Origin: Caenimonas aquaedulcis
GTDB lineage: Bacteria > Pseudomonadota > Gammaproteobacteria > Burkholderiales > Burkholderiaceae_C
Assembly (NCBI RefSeq): GCF_015831345.1
Contig: NZ_JADWYS010000001.1
Coordinates: forward strand, 2,508,618-2,572,617
Reading direction: 5' to 3'
DNA: 64,000 nt
Shown here: one piece after another, positions 20,604-29,953 of the stretch
Layout: each line of letters begins with the position of its first letter
Position numbering within the stretch: position 1 is the first letter of the stretch
Program-made: the position numbers and the translations under genes
Notes under the pieces: generated by a model
The model's input: the letters and a program-made list of their open reading frames with translations, nothing else
The model's database searches: none
What the model was told of the DNA's origin: nothing

Positions 20604-21317
20604 TCAGCGCGATGCCGCTTTCTTCGCGGGAGCCCGGGCGGCGCGCTTGGCAGCCGGCTTGCGCTTGCCGGCCATCGAGCCGGTCGCGGCTTTCGCCATG
20701 CCGGTGGCGGTTTTCATCGCCTCCTTCGCGACGCCGGTGGCCATGTTCTTCGCGGTGTCCATGGCGGTCTGCGCTGCGGCGTCCTTCATCGCGGATGCGG
20801 CGATCTGCTGGAACTGCTGCGTGAGCGCGCCCCACCACTGCATCGGATCGACCACGCCGGCCGGCGCGTTCCCGGCGCCCTTCCCGGACTTGCGCGCGGC
20901 ACGAGCCTTGTCGACCGCACCGGTGGCCGCGTCCGTGATCGTGCGCGCGGTGTCCGCGGCCTTTCCCCCGGCCTTCTGCACGCCGGTGAACACGGTGTCG
21001 GCTGCCTTCAACTTCAGCGCGTTGGCGACGTCGCCCATGTTGAAGTTCATGCCCTTGAGCGTGGCGAGGGTCATCTTCTGCACTTCGAGCGCCTGGATCG
21101 TCGCGCCGAGCGCCTTGGAATTCTGGTCCAGCCAGAAGTGCACGGCCTTGAGCTCCTGCAGGCGCTTGTCGAGCTCCTCCACGTTCAGGGTCGGCGCGAT
21201 CCAGTTGGAAAGGTTCGGCATCTGCGGCAAGGTCTGCGACGCGCCCTTGGCGATGTTCTGCAGGAAGTCGAAGCCCGGGACGAATTTGCCGAATCCGAAA
21301 TTCTCGTTGTCGCTCAT
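20604..21317 (-). CDS. phaM: PhaM-family polyhydroxyalkanoate granule regulatory protein
   Basis: PhaM activates PHB synthase and tethers granules to the nucleoid in Ralstonia/Cupriavidus. The 237-residue protein starts MSDNENFGFGKFVPGFDFLQ, which resembles betaproteobacterial PhaM proteins. It has an Ala-rich central helical part and ends in a Lys/Ala/Pro-rich tail with PAAKRAARAPAKKAASR, the DNA-binding PAKKA-type element. The start 11 codons into the open frame was chosen because the preceding residues are not family-like. It lies first in a PhaM-FIST-DUF535 run. Confidence 0.8.
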   Translation of the reverse strand: MSDNENFGFGKFVPGFDFLQNIAKGASQTLPQMPNLSNWIAPTLNVEELDKRLQELKAVHFWLDQNSKALGATIQALEVQKMTLATLKGMNFNMGDVANALKLKAADTVFTGVQKAGGKAADTARTITDAATGAVDKARAARKSGKGAGNAPAGVVDPMQWWGALTQQFQQIAASAMKDAAAQTAMDTAKNMATGVAKEAMKTATGMAKAATGSMAGKRKPAAKRAARAPAKKAASR

Positions 21318-21390
21318 GGCCGGGCTCCGCAAAGGGTGGGGGTGCGCCACAGCTTATCCCAATCGCCGCGGCACGGCCATGCCGCCCGCG

Positions 21391-22287
21391 TCAGTGTTTG
21401 TGTCCTTCCATCGGCGCGGTGCCGGCGACCCCCGGCGCCTGCGCGGCGACCGGCACTTTCAGCTCGAGCTTGCTCTGCACGCCTTGCGCATTGCGGAAGG
21501 TGAGCGTCATGGGAACCGTGCCTCCGGCGGCGAGCGGCTGCCTGAGTTCCTGCAGCATGACGTGGTAGCCGCCGGGGGCCAGCTCGAGCGTCTGGCCCGC
21601 CTTCAGCTCGAGCGCGGCAAGGGGGCGCATGCGCATCACGTCGCCGTCCATCTTCATCTCATGGACATCCGCCGTGCCGGCGGCGGGCGATTCCACACCG
21701 ACGAGCTGCACGGCCTCGCGCGCTTTCAGCCGCATGAAGGCGCCGGTCGATTGCTGTCCGGGGACGGAGCTGCGCACCCACGCGCCTTCGACCAGCGGCT
21801 GCGCCCGCAGGGCCGCAAATTCGCGCTTGCCCAAAACGGTGAGCAGCACCGCAGGCGTCTTGAGGCTCGCGGCGGAGGTCCCTTCTGGGGGGACCTGCGA
21901 CCAGTCCATGCTGCCTTTCTCGCAGGTCTGCAGCACCTTGAACCACACCGCGCCGGCCTTGGGGGGCGCCATACCCTCCAGGACGAATTGCGCGCGCTCC
22001 TTGTCGCCGGCTGCCGCATCGGCGGCGGCGGTCCAGCTCACCGTCCCGCCTTTCGATTCGAGCGTCCAGCCGGGACGCGGCTGCGGCCGGGCACCGCGGA
22101 AGGCCGCCGGCACCTGCACGGCGATGCGCTTCGTCGGCGAGCCGTCGCAACCGTGGCCGACATGGAAGACAGCCCGGTAAGGCTGGGCGGCTTGCGCCTG
22201 CGAATCCTGGAGGGAAACATGGGCGAGCGCGCCGTCGCTCGCCATCAGAACGGCGGCGGCAAAGAAGGAGAGAGCGAGTGTTTTCAT
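21391..22287 (-). CDS. YcnI-domain and PCuAC-domain copper chaperone fusion
   Basis: A 298-residue exported protein. A signal peptide ends at ALA22, so the mature protein starts with His23 (HVSLQD), the N-terminal copper ligand of YcnI/DUF1775 domains. Residues about 165-280 form a PCuAC domain with the full copper motif H209-x10-M220-x21-H242-x-M244. The tail EGHKH may add metal binding. It probably carries Cu(I)/Cu(II) in the periplasm, for example to cytochrome oxidase. The gene overlaps the TonB receptor stop by ATGA, so receptor and chaperone are coupled. Confidence 0.88.
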   Translation of the reverse strand: MKTLALSFFAAAVLMASDGALAHVSLQDSQAQAAQPYRAVFHVGHGCDGSPTKRIAVQVPAAFRGARPQPRPGWTLESKGGTVSWTAAADAAAGDKERAQFVLEGMAPPKAGAVWFKVLQTCEKGSMDWSQVPPEGTSAASLKTPAVLLTVLGKREFAALRAQPLVEGAWVRSSVPGQQSTGAFMRLKAREAVQLVGVESPAAGTADVHEMKMDGDVMRMRPLAALELKAGQTLELAPGGYHVMLQELRQPLAAGGTVPMTLTFRNAQGVQSKLELKVPVAAQAPGVAGTAPMEGHKH

Positions 22288-24566
22288 AGGTCGTACCGAA
22301 GTTCAGCGCTGTAGGTCCGCTGGGGATAGGGATGGAAGTTCCAGTAGTTGTAGTTGTTGAGGTTGTCGATGCCAAATGCCGCCGACACCGTCTTCGTGGC
22401 CTGCCAGCGAACCCGCGCATCCACCGTGAAGTACCGGCTCGCGCCCTGGTAGGCGAAGCCGTTCGGGTCGGAGTTGTCCAGGGTGCTGTACTGCCGGCCG
22501 CTGTAGCGCGCCGCGAGCGTCCAGGACCACTGCGGCGAGCTTTTCCAGGTCGCCACGGCGGACGCGCGCCAGCGCGGAATGCGAGGCTGCCAGTGACCCA
22601 TGCTCGCGGGAAAGTGGGTGTTCTTCGCGATGATAGAGTCGGTCCAGGTCAGGCTGGACGAGAGGTCGAGGCCCCGGATCGCGACATCGGCGGCCTGGTG
22701 CGAAAGCTCGATGCCGCGGGTGCGGATCTCCTCGACGTTCTGGATATTCGTCACGTTCGGCGAAATGGCCACATTGGTCTGCGAATACAGCGCATCTTTC
22801 GTCCGCTCGAAAAAGGCGGTGAGGCGAAGCAGGCCGTCGCCCAGGTCCCGCTCCGCCGTGAGCTCGCCGGTCCATGAGCGCTCCGGCCGCAGGTCGGGGT
22901 CGTTGTTGACCAGCACGCCGGCCGCGTTGACGCCGCCCTGGTAGAGCTCCGACACCGTGGGCATGCGCACGGCGCGACCGGCGGATGCCTTGAGGACCCA
23001 GCGCTCGTCCGCCTGCCACGCCAGCGCGAGCTTGGGCGACACATGCGTCTCCGCGCGATCGGCCTGCGCCACCGAGACGAGCGCATTCGACGTGCTGCCC
23101 CCGAAGGCGTTCCAGCGCTCTGCGCGCAGGCCGAGCACCGTCTTCCAGCCAGGCGCCAGGCGCCACGTATCCTGCACATAGGCGCTGGTGAGCCGCGTGT
23201 TGCCGGCGAATGCCTGGTTGCGCGCACCGGGTGCGCCACCGAGCCAGTCGGCCGTCGCGTTCTCGATGGTGCGGAGCGCATAGGCGTCGCGCTGCAGTCC
23301 CATGTCGACGACATGCGCGCCCTGCCTGCCGTCCGGGCGCCAGGTGCCCTTGAGCGCCATCGTCGTCCATCCCGTGCCGTGCATGTCGACGATGCGCCCC
23401 GCGCCACCGGAAGCGGCGGCGGGGTAGGCGGCCGCCGGAGCCCGCAGCCGATCGCGCGCGTAGTCATAGCGGCTGAAGGCGGCTTCCCAGTCCCACACGC
23501 CGTGCGTATGGCTCTTGATCGACAGGCCCTGCATCAGGTGGCCGAGGTCTTCGTTCGACGCCGCGAAGTCGGCAGGCACGAGCGTGTAAGCGCGGCCCGC
23601 GATGTTCACCGCCCCGGCATAGACCGGGTGGCCCGCCGCATCGCGCAGGTACGTCTCCGGCCGGCCTTCGCTGACGTTGCGCCACCAGCCCGCGGTGTAG
23701 GTCGCGCGCAGCGTCGGCGAGAACTCGTAGGCCAGCCGCGCGGTGAGCTGGTCCTGAACGGACCGGTACTGCGTGCCCGTGCCGAGGATCGACCAGTCCT
23801 GCCCGGCGCGGTTGCTGCCGGGCACGGCGCCCGTCACCGGCACGCCGGCGCTCCCCGCCACGCCCTGCGCGGGCAGGCGCGTCGCGAACGTGAGCGGCTG
23901 GCCCTGAGCGTCCCCCCGGCTGGCCGCCAAGCGCCAGGACCAGTCGCCGCTGCGGTTGCCGAACGACGCGCTCGCCTGGCGTCCGTCGAACGGCCCATCC
24001 GTCGCATACAGGCTGAACGCCTGGTGCGTGTAGCCCACCCGCGCATGCGCCTCGAATGCACGGGGCATGCGCGTGACGAAGTCCACCACCGCGCCGGCCG
24101 AATTGCCGGGATAGGCGGCGGAGAAAGGCCCGTAGAGGACGTCCACGCGCTCGATCGCCTCGGGCGCCACCAGCATCCAGCGCGGCGCGAACGCCGCGCC
24201 GTTGCCCAGGTAGTTGGACAGCAGGATGCCGTCCGCATAGACCATCGAACGCGCGCTGTTGCCGGTGCCGGAAGCCCGGGTGGACAGCACCGCATGGTTG
24301 TAGTCGCCGGTGTAGCGCTTGCGCACGAGCAGGCTCGGCAGGTACTTGATGGCGTCCTCGCTGTCGGTCGCGTTGATCGTCTGTTCGATCTGCGCGCGCG
24401 AGATGCCTTCCACCGTGGTGGGAATTTCGGTGGGCAGCGACGTCGCCTGCCCGCCGGTGACGGTCACCGTGCCGAGCGAGCGTTCCGGCGCGGGCACCGG
24501 GTCGTGCGCGGCGGCGGCGAATGGAAGCGCGGCGGCGATGCCCGCGGCGATCCGGGAAGCAAACAT
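22284..24566 (-). CDS. TonB-dependent outer membrane receptor, probably for copper
   Basis: A 760-residue outer-membrane transporter. It has a signal peptide (MFASRIAAGIAAALPFAAAA), an N-terminal plug with TVTVTGGQATSLPT...IEQTINATDSEDAIKYLPSLLV, and a long beta-barrel ending in an aromatic-rich strand (TYSAELRYDL). The ATG at 24566 has GGAG seven bases before it. The substrate is inferred as copper because the next gene, coupled by ATGA, encodes a YcnI-PCuAC copper protein and the gene before encodes a DUF2946 metal-binding-type protein. The sequence alone does not exclude another metal or metallophore. Confidence 0.85.
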   Translation of the reverse strand: MFASRIAAGIAAALPFAAAAHDPVPAPERSLGTVTVTGGQATSLPTEIPTTVEGISRAQIEQTINATDSEDAIKYLPSLLVRKRYTGDYNHAVLSTRASGTGNSARSMVYADGILLSNYLGNGAAFAPRWMLVAPEAIERVDVLYGPFSAAYPGNSAGAVVDFVTRMPRAFEAHARVGYTHQAFSLYATDGPFDGRQASASFGNRSGDWSWRLAASRGDAQGQPLTFATRLPAQGVAGSAGVPVTGAVPGSNRAGQDWSILGTGTQYRSVQDQLTARLAYEFSPTLRATYTAGWWRNVSEGRPETYLRDAAGHPVYAGAVNIAGRAYTLVPADFAASNEDLGHLMQGLSIKSHTHGVWDWEAAFSRYDYARDRLRAPAAAYPAAASGGAGRIVDMHGTGWTTMALKGTWRPDGRQGAHVVDMGLQRDAYALRTIENATADWLGGAPGARNQAFAGNTRLTSAYVQDTWRLAPGWKTVLGLRAERWNAFGGSTSNALVSVAQADRAETHVSPKLALAWQADERWVLKASAGRAVRMPTVSELYQGGVNAAGVLVNNDPDLRPERSWTGELTAERDLGDGLLRLTAFFERTKDALYSQTNVAISPNVTNIQNVEEIRTRGIELSHQAADVAIRGLDLSSSLTWTDSIIAKNTHFPASMGHWQPRIPRWRASAVATWKSSPQWSWTLAARYSGRQYSTLDNSDPNGFAYQGASRYFTVDARVRWQATKTVSAAFGIDNLNNYNYWNFHPYPQRTYSAELRYDL

Positions 24567-24624
24567 GATGACTCCGGCAGAACCATGAACCACCCGTGCC
24601 GCCGCAGGCGGACACGGGCACGCT

Positions 24625-24981
24625 TCAGATGGCCAGGGCGTGCGGAGGCCCGCGGGCAGGCAGGGCTGGTGCGGTCAGGGCCGCGATACGCGCGGCCGGA
24701 ATCGATTGAACCGAATGACCCAGAGGCTGCGCTTGCGCCACCCCGGCCACGGAAACCGGCGGCGCCATCGACGGCGCGCACAAGGGGCAATCGAGCGTGT
24801 GGCCCGCCGCAGCGTTGCCGGGCTCTCCCTTGGCCATCATCTTCACGGTGCCGCCCGCGGAGCAGATCAGCTCCACGCCCTGCGGGTGCACCACGGGCGC
24901 GGCCACGGCGATGCCGATGGACAACGCGAACCACGCCAGCACGAGGCGGGCGAGGAAGGCAGCGTTGCGCAGGGCTTGCAT
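24625..24981 (-). CDS. DUF2946-like exported protein
   Basis: A 118-residue protein with an N-terminal hydrophobic segment (LARLVLAWFALSIGIAVA) that could be a signal or anchor. Cysteines follow in ELICSAGG and HTLDCPLCAPS, the CPxC-type pattern of DUF2946. DUF2946 genes recur beside TonB copper receptors and copper chaperones; no activity has been shown. It is 58 bases upstream of the TonB receptor on the same strand. A start 16 codons earlier overlaps the neighbouring hydratase end and is less likely. Confidence 0.75.
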   Translation of the reverse strand: MQALRNAAFLARLVLAWFALSIGIAVAAPVVHPQGVELICSAGGTVKMMAKGEPGNAAAGHTLDCPLCAPSMAPPVSVAGVAQAQPLGHSVQSIPAARIAALTAPALPARGPPHALAI

Positions 24982-25003
24982 CCCCCGGATTATCGCCGGG
25001 CGC

Positions 25004-25798
25004 TCAAAACCTGGGCGCGCGCCGCTCACGCAGGGAGGCGATGCCTTCCTTCACGTCCGGCCCCGCGAAGCCCATGAACTCGAGCGCGAGCGAGGTGTCG
25101 AACGCCGGCCCGGCCTGCCGCAGCCAGTTGTTCAGCGAATACTTCGTCCAGCGGATCGCGCTCTGCGAGCCGCTCGCGAGCTTGTCCGCCACTTCGTAGG
25201 CCTTGTCCAGCAGCTGCGCGTCGTCCACCGCGAGGGACACGAGCCCGATGCGCTCGGCCTCCTCGCCGCTCACCGGCTCGCACAGCATGAGGTAGTACTT
25301 CGCCTTGGCCATGCCGCACAGCAGCGGCCAGACGATGGCCGCATGATCGCCCGCCGCGACGCCCAGCCGGGTGTGGCCGTCCACGATCTTCGCGGTCCTC
25401 GCGGCGATGGAGATGTCGGCCAGCAACCCGGCGACCAACCCCGCGCCGACCGCGGGGCCGTGCAGCGCGCTCACGATCGGCTTGTCGCAGTTGATCACGT
25501 TGTAGACGAGGTCCCGCGCTTCCTTCCACACCCGGGAACGCACTTCGAAGTCGCGCGCCATGTCCTCCACGAGCGCGAGGTCGCCGCCGCCGGAGAAGCC
25601 CTGCCCCTCGCCGCGCAGCACGACGCAGCGCACCTCGTCATCGTCGTTGGCGTCGCGCCAGATCTGCGCGAGCTCGGCGTGCCCGTCATGTCCCGCCGTC
25701 GGGAGCTTGCCGTTGGTCGCGCGCATCTGGACGTCGAGCACGGAGTCGCCGGGGCCGCGGCGGGTGATGGACAGGGTGCGGTAACGGGCGTAATCCAT
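25004..25798 (-). CDS. Enoyl-CoA hydratase/isomerase-family protein
   Basis: A 264-residue crotonase-fold protein. The oxyanion-hole segments are visible as [17 protein letters not shown] (about residues 68-84) and [23 protein letters not shown] catalytic Glu at the classical ECH positions is not obvious: the second site reads [10 protein letters not shown]. The reaction (hydratase, isomerase or hydrolase of an acyl-CoA) therefore cannot be fixed. It is the first gene of the minus-strand run leading into the copper cluster, with a 22-base gap, but its function appears unrelated. It is divergent from otsB. Confidence 0.85.
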   Translation of the reverse strand: MDYARYRTLSITRRGPGDSVLDVQMRATNGKLPTAGHDGHAELAQIWRDANDDDEVRCVVLRGEGQGFSGGGDLALVEDMARDFEVRSRVWKEARDLVYNVINCDKPIVSALHGPAVGAGLVAGLLADISIAARTAKIVDGHTRLGVAAGDHAAIVWPLLCGMAKAKYYLMLCEPVSGEEAERIGLVSLAVDDAQLLDKAYEVADKLASGSQSAIRWTKYSLNNWLRQAGPAFDTSLALEFMGFAGPDVKEGIASLRERRAPRF

Positions 25799-25858
25799 GG
25801 GTGGCACTCGCAAGAAAAGGGGTGCGCAAGCTTAACCGGGGGGCTTTTCCGATGCGGC

Positions 25859-25876
25859 CGTAGGCGCGGTCCTACG
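25859..25876. repeat. Inverted repeat upstream of otsB
   Basis: Perfect 6-base arms CGTAGG and CCTACG with a 6-base spacer lie in the 136-base divergent gap between the hydratase-like gene and otsB, 58 bases before the otsB ATG. It could be an operator or the end of a small hairpin. No recognised promoter is placed around it. Confidence 0.3.
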
Positions 25877-25934
25877 CAGCCAAGCGCGACTGCGGCCTTT
25901 CGCACGGCGGGCGGCCCTGCTAGGGTGGTTCACC

Positions 25935-26666
25935 ATGAATCTGGCGGACCTCCTGACTCCCTCCTGCGCGCTCTTCCTCGATTTCGACGGCAGCCTCGTG
26001 GACATCGCGCCGGCGCCCGAGGATGTGATCGTCCCGTCCCGCCTGGTCGCAACGCTTTCGTCGCTGCACGAGCGGCTGGGCGGTGCGGTCGCCGTCATCT
26101 CCGGCCGCCCGATGTCGCAGATCGACGAGTTCCTTGCACCGTTGAAGCTGCCCGCCGCGGGCGTGCACGGCGCCGAGCGCCGCAGCGCGGACGGCGTGGT
26201 GCGGCTGCTGATGACATCGCCGCTCGAGGATGTCGAGAACGCGGCCCTCACCCTGGCCGCCCGGCATCCCGCACTTCGCGTGGAGAACAAGCGCGGCTCG
26301 CTCGCCCTGCACTTTCGCCAGGCACCGGATCTCGAAGCCCTGTGCGTGCAGGCGATGCAGGCCGCGGTGGATCGCACGCCGGGCCTCACCTTGCTGCGCG
26401 GCAAGATGGTCGTGGAAGCCAAGCCCAGCGGCGCCACCAAGGGCCACGCCATCGAAGCCTTCATGCGGGAGGCGCCGTTCGCCGGCCGGCGGCCGGTCTT
26501 CGCCGGCGACGACACCACCGACGAGGCCGGGTTTGCCGTCGTGCAACAGCTGGGCGGCGTCGGCGTGAAAGTGGGCAGCGGCGAGACGCTCGCCCGCGAG
26601 CGCCTCGCCTCCCCCGCCGTGCTGCGCGAGCAACTCGAAGGCGCCGCCGCGAGGGTCCACGCATGA
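25935..26666 (+). CDS. otsB: Trehalose-6-phosphate phosphatase
   Basis: HAD-superfamily phosphatase that converts trehalose 6-phosphate to trehalose. The 243-residue protein has HAD motif I as LDFDGS (nucleophile Asp16, acid/base Asp18), motif II around ISGRP, a conserved Lys in PSGATKGHAI, and motif IV GDDTTDE. Its size is normal for bacterial OtsB. It opens the otsB-GH15-otsA operon, and its TGA overlaps the next ATG as ATGA. Confidence 0.95.
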   Translation: MNLADLLTPSCALFLDFDGSLVDIAPAPEDVIVPSRLVATLSSLHERLGGAVAVISGRPMSQIDEFLAPLKLPAAGVHGAERRSADGVVRLLMTSPLEDVENAALTLAARHPALRVENKRGSLALHFRQAPDLEALCVQAMQAAVDRTPGLTLLRGKMVVEAKPSGATKGHAIEAFMREAPFAGRRPVFAGDDTTDEAGFAVVQQLGGVGVKVGSGETLARERLASPAVLREQLEGAAARVHA

Positions 26667-28483
26667 ACGCCCCGCTTCCCCGCCTGGCGACCGCGACCGT
26701 GGCGCAGCCCTCGCTCAACCTCGGCGTGATCGGCAATTGCGCGTACACCGCGCTCATCGACGAGCGCGGCCGCATCGTGTGGTCCTGCCTCCCGCGTTTC
26801 GACGGCGACCCGGTGTTCAACGCCCTGCTCGACGCGGGCGACACCGGCGCGCTCTGGGCGATCGAGATCGAGGATTTCGTGCGCAGCGAGCAGGAATACA
26901 AGCCGAACACGGCGATCCTGCGCACGCGGCTGTACGACCGCCAGGGCCAGGGCGTGGAGATCACCGACTTCGCGCCGCGCTTCACGAGCCACGACCGCAT
27001 GTTCCGCCCGCTCACGCTCATCCGCAGGGTGAAGGTGCTGTCCGGCACGCCACGCATCCGCGTGATGATGCGGCCGCGCTTCGACTGGGGCCGGCAGCAG
27101 CCGACGCTCACGCAGGGCAGCCACCACGTGCGCTACGTGGGCGGCGCCCAGACGCTGCGCCTCACCAGCGACGCGCCGCTCAACTACGTGCTCTCGGAAA
27201 CCTATTTCGTCGCCGACCGGCAGCTCAACTTCATCCTCGGCCCGGACGAAACGCTGATGGGCGGCATCGAGGAAACCGCGCGCCTCTTCGAGCAGGAGAC
27301 GTCCGCGTACTGGGCGACCTGGGTGCGGCGCCTCGCCATCCCGCTGGAATGGCAGGACGCGGTCATCCGCGCGGCGATCACGCTCAAGCTCTCGCTGCAC
27401 GAGGACACCGGCGCGATCGTCGCGGCGATGACCACGAGCATCCCGGAGGCGCCCGGCAGCGAGCGCAACTGGGACTACCGCTACTGCTGGCTGCGCGATG
27501 CGTTCTTCGTGGTGCGCGCGCTCAACAGCCTGTCCGAAGTCGGCACGATGGAGGACTACCTGCGCTGGCTGAACAACATCGTGGTGCGCTCGCGCGGCGG
27601 GCACATCCAGCCGCTCTACGGCATCGGGCAGGAGGAGCAGCTGCCCGAGGCGATCCTGGGCCACCTGCCGGGCTATCGCGGCTGCGGGCCCGTGCGCGTC
27701 GGCAATCAGGCGCAGGAACATTTCCAGCACGACGTCTACGGCAACATCGTGCTGGGCGCGGCGCAGGCTTTCCACGACCATCGCCTGTTCCGCCGCGCCG
27801 GGCGCAGCGAGTTCGGCTCGCTGGAAGCGGTGGGCGAGCAGGCCTTCCGCGTCTACGACCAGCCCGATGCGGGCATGTGGGAGCTGCGCACGCGCGCGCG
27901 CATCCATACCTCGTCGGCGCTCATGAGCTGGGCGGCCTGCGACCGCCTGTCGAAGATCGCCGCGACGCTCGGGCTGCCCGAGCGCATCCGCTACTGGCGC
28001 GAACGCGCCGACGTGATCCGGGAGCGCATCCTGCGCGAAGCGTGGAGCGAGGAGCGACAGTCGTTCGCCGAGAGCTTCGGCGGGCGGGACCTCGACGCGA
28101 GCGCGCTGCTCATGGCCGAAGTCGGCTTCATCGATCCCCACGACGCGCGTTTCGTGGCGACGGTGGATGCGCTGGAACAGGCGCTGTGCGACGGCCCCTA
28201 CATGCGCCGCTACGAGGCGCCCGACGACTTCGGCAAGCCCGAGACGGCGTTCAACATCTGCACCTTCTGGCGCATCGACGCGCTCGCGCGCATCGGCCGC
28301 AAGGGCCAGGCGCGGGAGATCTTCGAAGTGATGCTGGCCAGCCGCAACCCGCTCGGCCTGCTGTCCGAGGACACGCACCCCGTGACGGGCGAGATGTGGG
28401 GCAACTTCCCGCAGACCTATTCGATGGTCGGCCTCATCAACGCGGCGGTGCGCCTGTCCGCGCCCTGGGACACGGTCATCTAG
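26663..28483 (+). CDS. Glycoside hydrolase family 15 protein (glucoamylase/trehalase type)
   Basis: A 606-residue cytoplasmic protein without signal peptide. The N-terminal beta-sandwich (LNLGVIGNCAYTALIDERGR) is followed by an alpha/alpha-barrel with the GH15 signature ERNWDYRYCWLRDAFF and a later GHLPGYRGCGPVRVGN. GH15 enzymes hydrolyse terminal alpha-glucosidic bonds, and some are trehalases. Being sandwiched with zero or four bases of overlap between otsB and otsA, it may degrade trehalose or a related glucan. The substrate is inferred from context only. Confidence 0.88.
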   Translation: MNAPLPRLATATVAQPSLNLGVIGNCAYTALIDERGRIVWSCLPRFDGDPVFNALLDAGDTGALWAIEIEDFVRSEQEYKPNTAILRTRLYDRQGQGVEITDFAPRFTSHDRMFRPLTLIRRVKVLSGTPRIRVMMRPRFDWGRQQPTLTQGSHHVRYVGGAQTLRLTSDAPLNYVLSETYFVADRQLNFILGPDETLMGGIEETARLFEQETSAYWATWVRRLAIPLEWQDAVIRAAITLKLSLHEDTGAIVAAMTTSIPEAPGSERNWDYRYCWLRDAFFVVRALNSLSEVGTMEDYLRWLNNIVVRSRGGHIQPLYGIGQEEQLPEAILGHLPGYRGCGPVRVGNQAQEHFQHDVYGNIVLGAAQAFHDHRLFRRAGRSEFGSLEAVGEQAFRVYDQPDAGMWELRTRARIHTSSALMSWAACDRLSKIAATLGLPERIRYWRERADVIRERILREAWSEERQSFAESFGGRDLDASALLMAEVGFIDPHDARFVATVDALEQALCDGPYMRRYEAPDDFGKPETAFNICTFWRIDALARIGRKGQAREIFEVMLASRNPLGLLSEDTHPVTGEMWGNFPQTYSMVGLINAAVRLSAPWDTVI

Positions 28484-29893
28484 ATGGCGCGCCTCGTCGT
28501 CGTCTCCAATCGCATCGCCGACCCGCGCAAGACTGCGGCGGGCGGGCTCGCCGTCGCCCTCGCCGAAGTCCTGAACAACACCGGCGGCATGTGGTTCGGC
28601 TGGAGCGGCAAGATCCTGGAGCAGCCCGGCGAGAGCGACGGCGACGTGAAGCTGCAGCAGGCCGGCGCCGTCAAGCTCGCGACGATCGACCTCACGCGCG
28701 AGGACCACGACGCCTACTACCTTGGCTACTCCAACGGCGTGCTCTGGCCCGTGTTCCATTACCGGCTGGACCTCGCCGACTTCGACGCCGGCTACATCGC
28801 GGGCTACCGCCGCGTGAACCAGCTCTTCGCGCGCAAGCTCGCGCCGCTGCTGAAGGACGACGACATCATCTGGGTGCAGGACTACCACCTGATCCCGCTC
28901 GCCGCCGAGTTGCGCGCGCTCGGCTGCAACCAGCGCATCGGCTTCTTCCTGCACATCCCGCTGCCGCCGCCGCTGATCCTCGCGGCCATCCCGGGGCATG
29001 ACTGGCTGATCCGCGCCCTCTTCGCCTACGACCTCGCGGGCTTCCAGAGCAAGGCGGACCATTCGCACTTTTCCGAGTACGTGCGTTCGGAGGCGCACGC
29101 ACAGGACCTCGGCGAGGGCCGCTGGCGCGCCTTCAACCGGACGCTGCAGGCGGGCGCATATCCCATCGGCATCGACGTCGAGGAGTTCGTGGGCCTGACC
29201 GAAGCGCCGGAGGGGCGCGAGATGTACGAGCGCATGAAGCGCGAGTACTCCCGCCGCAAGCTCCTCGTGGGCGTGGACCGGCTCGACTACTCCAAGGGAC
29301 TGCCGCATCGCATGCGCGCGTTCCGCGAGCTGCTGGCGCGCAACCCGGAAACCCACAACAGCGCGACGCTGATCCAGATCGCATCGCCCAGCCGCGAGGA
29401 CGTGAGCGCGTACAGCGACATCCTGCACGAGCTGGAGAGCCTGTGCGGCTCCATCAACGGCAACTTCGGCGAGCTCGACTGGATGCCGGTGCGCTACATG
29501 CATCGCACGGTGGCGCGCGCGAGGCTGCCGGGGCTTTACCGCGCGTCGCGGGTCGCCCTCGTCACGCCGCTGCGCGACGGCATGAACCTCGTGGCCAAGG
29601 AATTCATCGCGGCGCAGGACCCGGAGAACCCGGGCGTGCTGGTGCTGTCCCGCTTCGCGGGTGCCGCCGAGCAGCTGCGCGAGGCGCTGCTGGTGAACCC
29701 CTACGACACCGAGGGCACCGCCAGCGCGATCCATCTGGCGCTGCAGATGCCGCTGGAAGAGCGCAAGACCCGGCACCAGGCGCTGATGAAGACCATCCAG
29801 AAATACGACGTGCACTGGTGGTGCGCGAGCTTTCTCGACACGCTCGCGCAGGCGCGGTCCGAGGAGTCCGGCACGCCCTGGTTGCGGCTCTAA
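28484..29893 (+). CDS. otsA: Trehalose-6-phosphate synthase
   Basis: GT20 glycosyltransferase that makes trehalose 6-phosphate from UDP-glucose and glucose 6-phosphate. The 469-residue protein has the N-terminal glycine-rich loop ([19 protein letters not shown]), the [15 protein letters not shown] segment, the [14 protein letters not shown] motif and the C-terminal [16 protein letters not shown] signature. The ATG follows the GH15 TAG directly with no spacing. With otsB it gives a complete OtsA/OtsB pathway for a compatible solute. Confidence 0.95.
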   Translation: MARLVVVSNRIADPRKTAAGGLAVALAEVLNNTGGMWFGWSGKILEQPGESDGDVKLQQAGAVKLATIDLTREDHDAYYLGYSNGVLWPVFHYRLDLADFDAGYIAGYRRVNQLFARKLAPLLKDDDIIWVQDYHLIPLAAELRALGCNQRIGFFLHIPLPPPLILAAIPGHDWLIRALFAYDLAGFQSKADHSHFSEYVRSEAHAQDLGEGRWRAFNRTLQAGAYPIGIDVEEFVGLTEAPEGREMYERMKREYSRRKLLVGVDRLDYSKGLPHRMRAFRELLARNPETHNSATLIQIASPSREDVSAYSDILHELESLCGSINGNFGELDWMPVRYMHRTVARARLPGLYRASRVALVTPLRDGMNLVAKEFIAAQDPENPGVLVLSRFAGAAEQLREALLVNPYDTEGTASAIHLALQMPLEERKTRHQALMKTIQKYDVHWWCASFLDTLAQARSEESGTPWLRL

Positions 29894-29953
29894 CACCGCG
29901 CAGCCGTCGGGGGCTTGTGGTGCGCTCGGGCGCCCCGCATACTCGGCGGGAAG

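Noticed and set aside
24625..25029. A longer DUF2946 protein starting at 25029
   Set aside because: The extra 16 codons overlap the end of the hydratase-like gene on the same strand, and the shorter start gives a cleaner N-terminal hydrophobic segment.
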